DNA from: an uncultured Selenomonas sp.
Lineage (GTDB): Bacteria > Bacillota > Negativicutes > Selenomonadales > Selenomonadaceae
DNA: 8,476 nucleotides
Assembly: GCA_938045435.1 (NCBI GenBank)
Contig: CALIBA010000021.1
Span: 1 to 8,476, forward strand
Direction: 5' to 3'
The notes beneath the pieces were generated by a model. The model was not told where the DNA came from. It did not search any database and saw only the letters and a program-made list of their open reading frames with translations. Each line of letters starts with the position of its first letter. Positions within the stretch are counted from its first letter, which is position 1. Below are positions 6,489-8,476 of the stretch, in pieces. Position numbers and translations under genes: made by a program.

Positions 6489-6553
6489 GATCATAATCCT
6501 AATCTACAGACAAAATATGCACCAACGCACATGAATCTTTCCAAACAGAATTC

Positions 6554-7111
6554 TCATGCACGTTCGATGTAGTTTCCAGTACGCGTATCAATACGGAGTA
6601 CATCGCCCTCGTTGATGAAAAGAGGGACACGAACTTCGTAGCCGGTCTCAAGTGTTGCCATCTTGGTCGCCCCCGTGGCAGTGTTCCCTTTGACACTGGG
6701 CTCACATGCGGTAACTTTTAAGCTGACGGAGTTTGGAAGCTGAATGCCGATGATACGTCCCTTGAACTGTTGAAGGGAAACTTCCATATTCTCCATGAGA
6801 TAGTTCAGTGCATCTCCAAGCTGGTCACGCGTAAGTTCCGACTGCTCATAGTTCTCTGTATTCATAAACGTATAGACGCCATCCGACTCATAGAGGTACT
6901 GCATCGTATGCGTCTCAAGGTGTGCTGCCGGCATCTTTTCATTAGGGTTGAATGTGCGCTCGACAACTGCACCGGTCTCCACATTCTTGATTTTGGTACG
7001 GACAAAGGCGGCACCCTTTCCTGGCTTTACATGCTGGAAATCGACAATCTGCCAGATCCCCCCATCATATTCAATGGTAAGTCCTGTGCGGAAATCGGTG
7101 CTGTTAATCAT
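6554..7111 (-). CDS. efp: Elongation factor P
   Basis: EF-P binds the ribosome between the P and E sites and rescues stalling at consecutive prolines. The 185-residue product is full length with three beta-barrel domains. The KOW-like domain 1 (1-64) holds the tip loop KPGKGAAF, with the modifiable lysine at K32. Domain 2 (about 65-125) includes THTMQYLYESDGVYTFMNTE. The OB-like domain 3 carries the signature KMATLETGYEVRVPLFINEG and ends GNYIERA. A lysine at the loop tip means either beta-lysylation or the Bacillus-type 5-aminopentanol modification is possible; no modification enzyme lies in the window. The ATG at 7111 has GGAGG 10 bases upstream. A strong promoter lies about 40 bases ahead, so efp is likely the first gene of a transcript running towards nusB. 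Confidence 0.97.
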   Translation of the reverse strand: MINSTDFRTGLTIEYDGGIWQIVDFQHVKPGKGAAFVRTKIKNVETGAVVERTFNPNEKMPAAHLETHTMQYLYESDGVYTFMNTENYEQSELTRDQLGDALNYLMENMEVSLQQFKGRIIGIQLPNSVSLKVTACEPSVKGNTATGATKMATLETGYEVRVPLFINEGDVLRIDTRTGNYIERA

Positions 7112-7149
7112 ATTGCTCTGTCCTCCATACTATTAATCATCCTTCACCT

Positions 7150-7178
7150 ATTATAACGGTTTTATAGGCAGATTTCAA
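7150..7178 (-). promoter_or_regulatory. efp: Sigma-A type promoter for efp
   Basis: On the minus strand a TTGAAA box (7178-7173, five of six consensus) and a perfect TATAAT (7155-7150) are separated by exactly 17 bases. The -35 box is within the last codons of the peptidase gene, and the -10 box is just after its TAA stop. Transcription would start near 7143, giving a leader of about 30 bases before the efp ATG. No terminator is seen between the peptidase gene and efp, so read-through from aroQ can add to this promoter. Confidence 0.8.
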
Positions 7179-8238
7179 TAAATTCTTTTGATGCCCGCGT
7201 CAGAGGTTCTCCACCATCCTGCGTGATGAGAACGGTATCTTCAATGCGAATCCCTCCCCACCCAGGAATATATACCCCCGGTTCATCTGTTATGAGCATA
7301 TTTTCCCGCAAAACCTCTTTGCCAAACTTTGAAAGTCTAGGCTCTTCATGAATTTCAAGTCCTAGGCTGTGTCCAAGTCCATGCCCAAAATAGAAACCCA
7401 GCTCGCGTTCTTCAAGATAACCACGCGCTATGCGGTCAACATCAGCACCCATTACACCGGCTCGAATGGCCAAGAGCGCTTTTCTCTGTGCGGACAGAAC
7501 AGCGTCATAAAGCTCTCTTTGCCGTCCATCCGCCCTGCCAACGCAGATCGTACGCGTGATGTCAGAATGATAGCCGCGGTATACGGCGCCAAAATCCATC
7601 GTCACGAGTTCACCATCTGCAATACACTTTTCACTTGCTGTGCCATGCGGAAGACTGCCGCGCACACCGGATGCAACGATTGTCTGAAAAGCAGGGCGCT
7701 CAGACCCATGACGCCGCATGAAATTCTCCAATTCGGCGGCAATCTCCATCTCCGTCATACCGGGACGAATATACGTGATAATATGCGCAAATGCCTGGTC
7801 CGCGATCCTGCAGGCCTGTCGAACATAGGAAATCTCCGCTGCATCCTTGATCTGACGCAATGTATCGAGTGTCAAAGATATGTCAAAAGAACGCCCTGCA
7901 AGAAATCGTTCCATTTGTTTATATTGACTATAAGAAAGTGCATTCCCCTCAAACCCAATCGCCTTTACGTCATGCTCTTGCAGCACATCTGCTGCTTTTC
8001 GCAAAAGCCCGTCATGCTGCTCTATAACGATGAAATCAGACGCCTGCCTTGCTGCCTGCTCTGTATAACGGCGATCTGTAATGAGCAGCAAATCATGATT
8101 TGTGAGGATGAGTGCCGTAGAGTCTCCTCGGAATCCACTGAAGTAATAGAGATTCTCCTCTTTTGTAACAAGAATGGCATCCAGATTGTTTTCGGTCATG
8201 AGGTTTCGTGCATTCCGAATGCGCTCTTTCATATTCAT
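7162..8238 (-). CDS. Xaa-Pro peptidase, M24B family (aminopeptidase P / prolidase-like)
   Basis: This is a cytoplasmic two-metal peptidase that cleaves the bond at Xaa-Pro, releasing an N-terminal residue or splitting Xaa-Pro dipeptides. The 358-residue product has a creatinase-type N-terminal domain (about 5-130, with YYFSGFRGDSTALILT) and a pita-bread catalytic domain. All five expected metal ligands are visible: D215 (MDFG), D226 (HSDITRT), H290 (HGLGHSLGLEIHEEP), E319 (DEPG) and E333 (GIRIED). Likely catalytic histidines are H198 and H297. The length matches the short Bacillus YqhT/PepQ-like group, and no signal peptide is visible. Aminopeptidase P and dipeptidase activity cannot be separated by sequence, so no symbol is given. 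The ATG at 8238 overlaps the aroQ stop by 4 bases and has AAGGG 8 bases upstream. Placement between aroQ and efp matches Bacillus subtilis. Confidence 0.92.
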   Translation of the reverse strand: MNMKERIRNARNLMTENNLDAILVTKEENLYYFSGFRGDSTALILTNHDLLLITDRRYTEQAARQASDFIVIEQHDGLLRKAADVLQEHDVKAIGFEGNALSYSQYKQMERFLAGRSFDISLTLDTLRQIKDAAEISYVRQACRIADQAFAHIITYIRPGMTEMEIAAELENFMRRHGSERPAFQTIVASGVRGSLPHGTASEKCIADGELVTMDFGAVYRGYHSDITRTICVGRADGRQRELYDAVLSAQRKALLAIRAGVMGADVDRIARGYLEERELGFYFGHGLGHSLGLEIHEEPRLSKFGKEVLRENMLITDEPGVYIPGWGGIRIEDTVLITQDGGEPLTRASKEFIEICL

Positions 8239-8476
8239 ACATTTTGCCCTTTCATACGGGAGATAATGGCCTCAAGCGCCGCCATATAACTTTCTGCTCC
8301 CAGTCCGCAGATCTGTCCGAGGACAACAGGCGCGATGACCGATGTATGACGAAAAGCTTCACGCTTATGGATATTGGATAGATGAACCTCAATCACGGGA
8401 ACCTCTGCCGCAGAAATTGCATCACGCAGGGCAATACTGTAATGGGTAAACGCAGCTGCATTCAGTATGATATAAT
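8235..8476 (-). CDS. aroQ: Type II 3-dehydroquinate dehydratase, C-terminal fragment (cut by window edge)
   Basis: AroQ removes water from 3-dehydroquinate to give 3-dehydroshikimate in the shikimate pathway, as a small dodecameric enzyme. The last 79 residues are present, slightly more than half of a typical protein of about 145. The visible part contains LNAAAFTHYSIALRDAI, with the substrate-binding asparagine and catalytic histidine region; VIEVHLSNIHKREAFRH, the conserved substrate pocket; and IAPVVLGQICGLGAESYMAAL near the end. The active-site lid with its arginine and tyrosine is upstream of the window. The stop TGA overlaps the ATG of the peptidase gene (ATGA), so the two are probably co-translated. 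The start and any promoter are not visible. Confidence 0.95.
   Translation of the reverse strand, partial: YIILNAAAFTHYSIALRDAISAAEVPVIEVHLSNIHKREAFRHTSVIAPVVLGQICGLGAESYMAALEAIISRMKGQNV

Noticed and set aside
6489..6526. Possible promoter before the Asp23-family gene (TATGAT, or TTGGTG with TAGGAT)
   Set aside because: TATGAT lacks a -35 box at proper spacing and would start transcription inside the ribosome binding site. The other pair has poor matches and an 18-base gap.
6511..6532. Possible terminator hairpin between efp and the Asp23-family gene
   Set aside because: The stem is only 6 pairs with two adjacent G-U wobbles, and the following tract is ATTTTG rather than a run of T. It is too weak to call.
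7112..7149. Possible ARG box or riboswitch in the efp leader
   Set aside because: The AT-rich palindrome-like bases do not match an ArgR operator well, and a leader of about 30 bases is too short for a riboswitch.
7369..8289. A 306-codon open frame on the plus strand opposite the peptidase and aroQ genes
   Set aside because: It lies wholly antisense to genes with complete catalytic motifs, is rich in cysteine, histidine and isoleucine without any recognisable domain, and has no convincing ribosome binding site. It is a by-product of codon use on the other strand.

Overview
The window is a gene-packed stretch of conserved bacterial chromosome. Every supported gene lies on the minus strand, so the text below follows transcription from the right end to the left. 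Gene order and protein families match the Firmicutes block known from Bacillus and Clostridia (aroQ, M24 peptidase, efp, Asp23-family gene, nusB, xseA, xseB, ispA, tlyA, argR, recN). The base composition is balanced, and the block lacks the sporulation, biotin-carboxylase, folD and dxs genes found inside the Bacillus subtilis version. Together these suggest a non-sporulating Firmicute, most likely a Negativicute of the Selenomonas type. That taxonomic placement is an inference; the gene identities are firm.

Right part (8476 to 6554): the end of aroQ (type II 3-dehydroquinase, cut by the window edge) overlaps by 4 bases the start of an M24-family Xaa-Pro peptidase. A near-consensus sigma-70/sigma-A promoter spans the end of the peptidase gene and drives efp (elongation factor P). 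Centre-right (6481 to 5210): a cell-envelope module of an Asp23/Gls24-family protein, its putative membrane anchor AmaP and a small DUF2273 membrane protein. It runs by a 4-base overlap into nusB (transcription antitermination, rRNA synthesis). An intrinsic-terminator-like hairpin with seven T residues sits between nusB and xseA.

Left part (4725 to 1): xseA and xseB (both subunits of exonuclease VII), ispA (farnesyl diphosphate synthase), tlyA (rRNA 2'-O-methyltransferase family), nadK (NAD kinase), argR (arginine repressor) and the first 80 codons of recN (DNA break repair). These genes are separated by at most 16 bases or overlap. Several have a Shine-Dalgarno sequence that includes the previous gene's stop codon, so translational coupling is likely throughout.

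The genes are housekeeping functions: shikimate pathway, peptide turnover, translation, envelope homeostasis, rRNA transcription and modification, isoprenoid precursors, NADP supply, arginine control and DNA repair. I see no mobile element, CRISPR array, RNA gene or clearly novel system. No stretch longer than about 80 bases is without a gene. The points most worth a second look are the terminator inside the cluster, the efp promoter, and the genes missing from the ancestral order.
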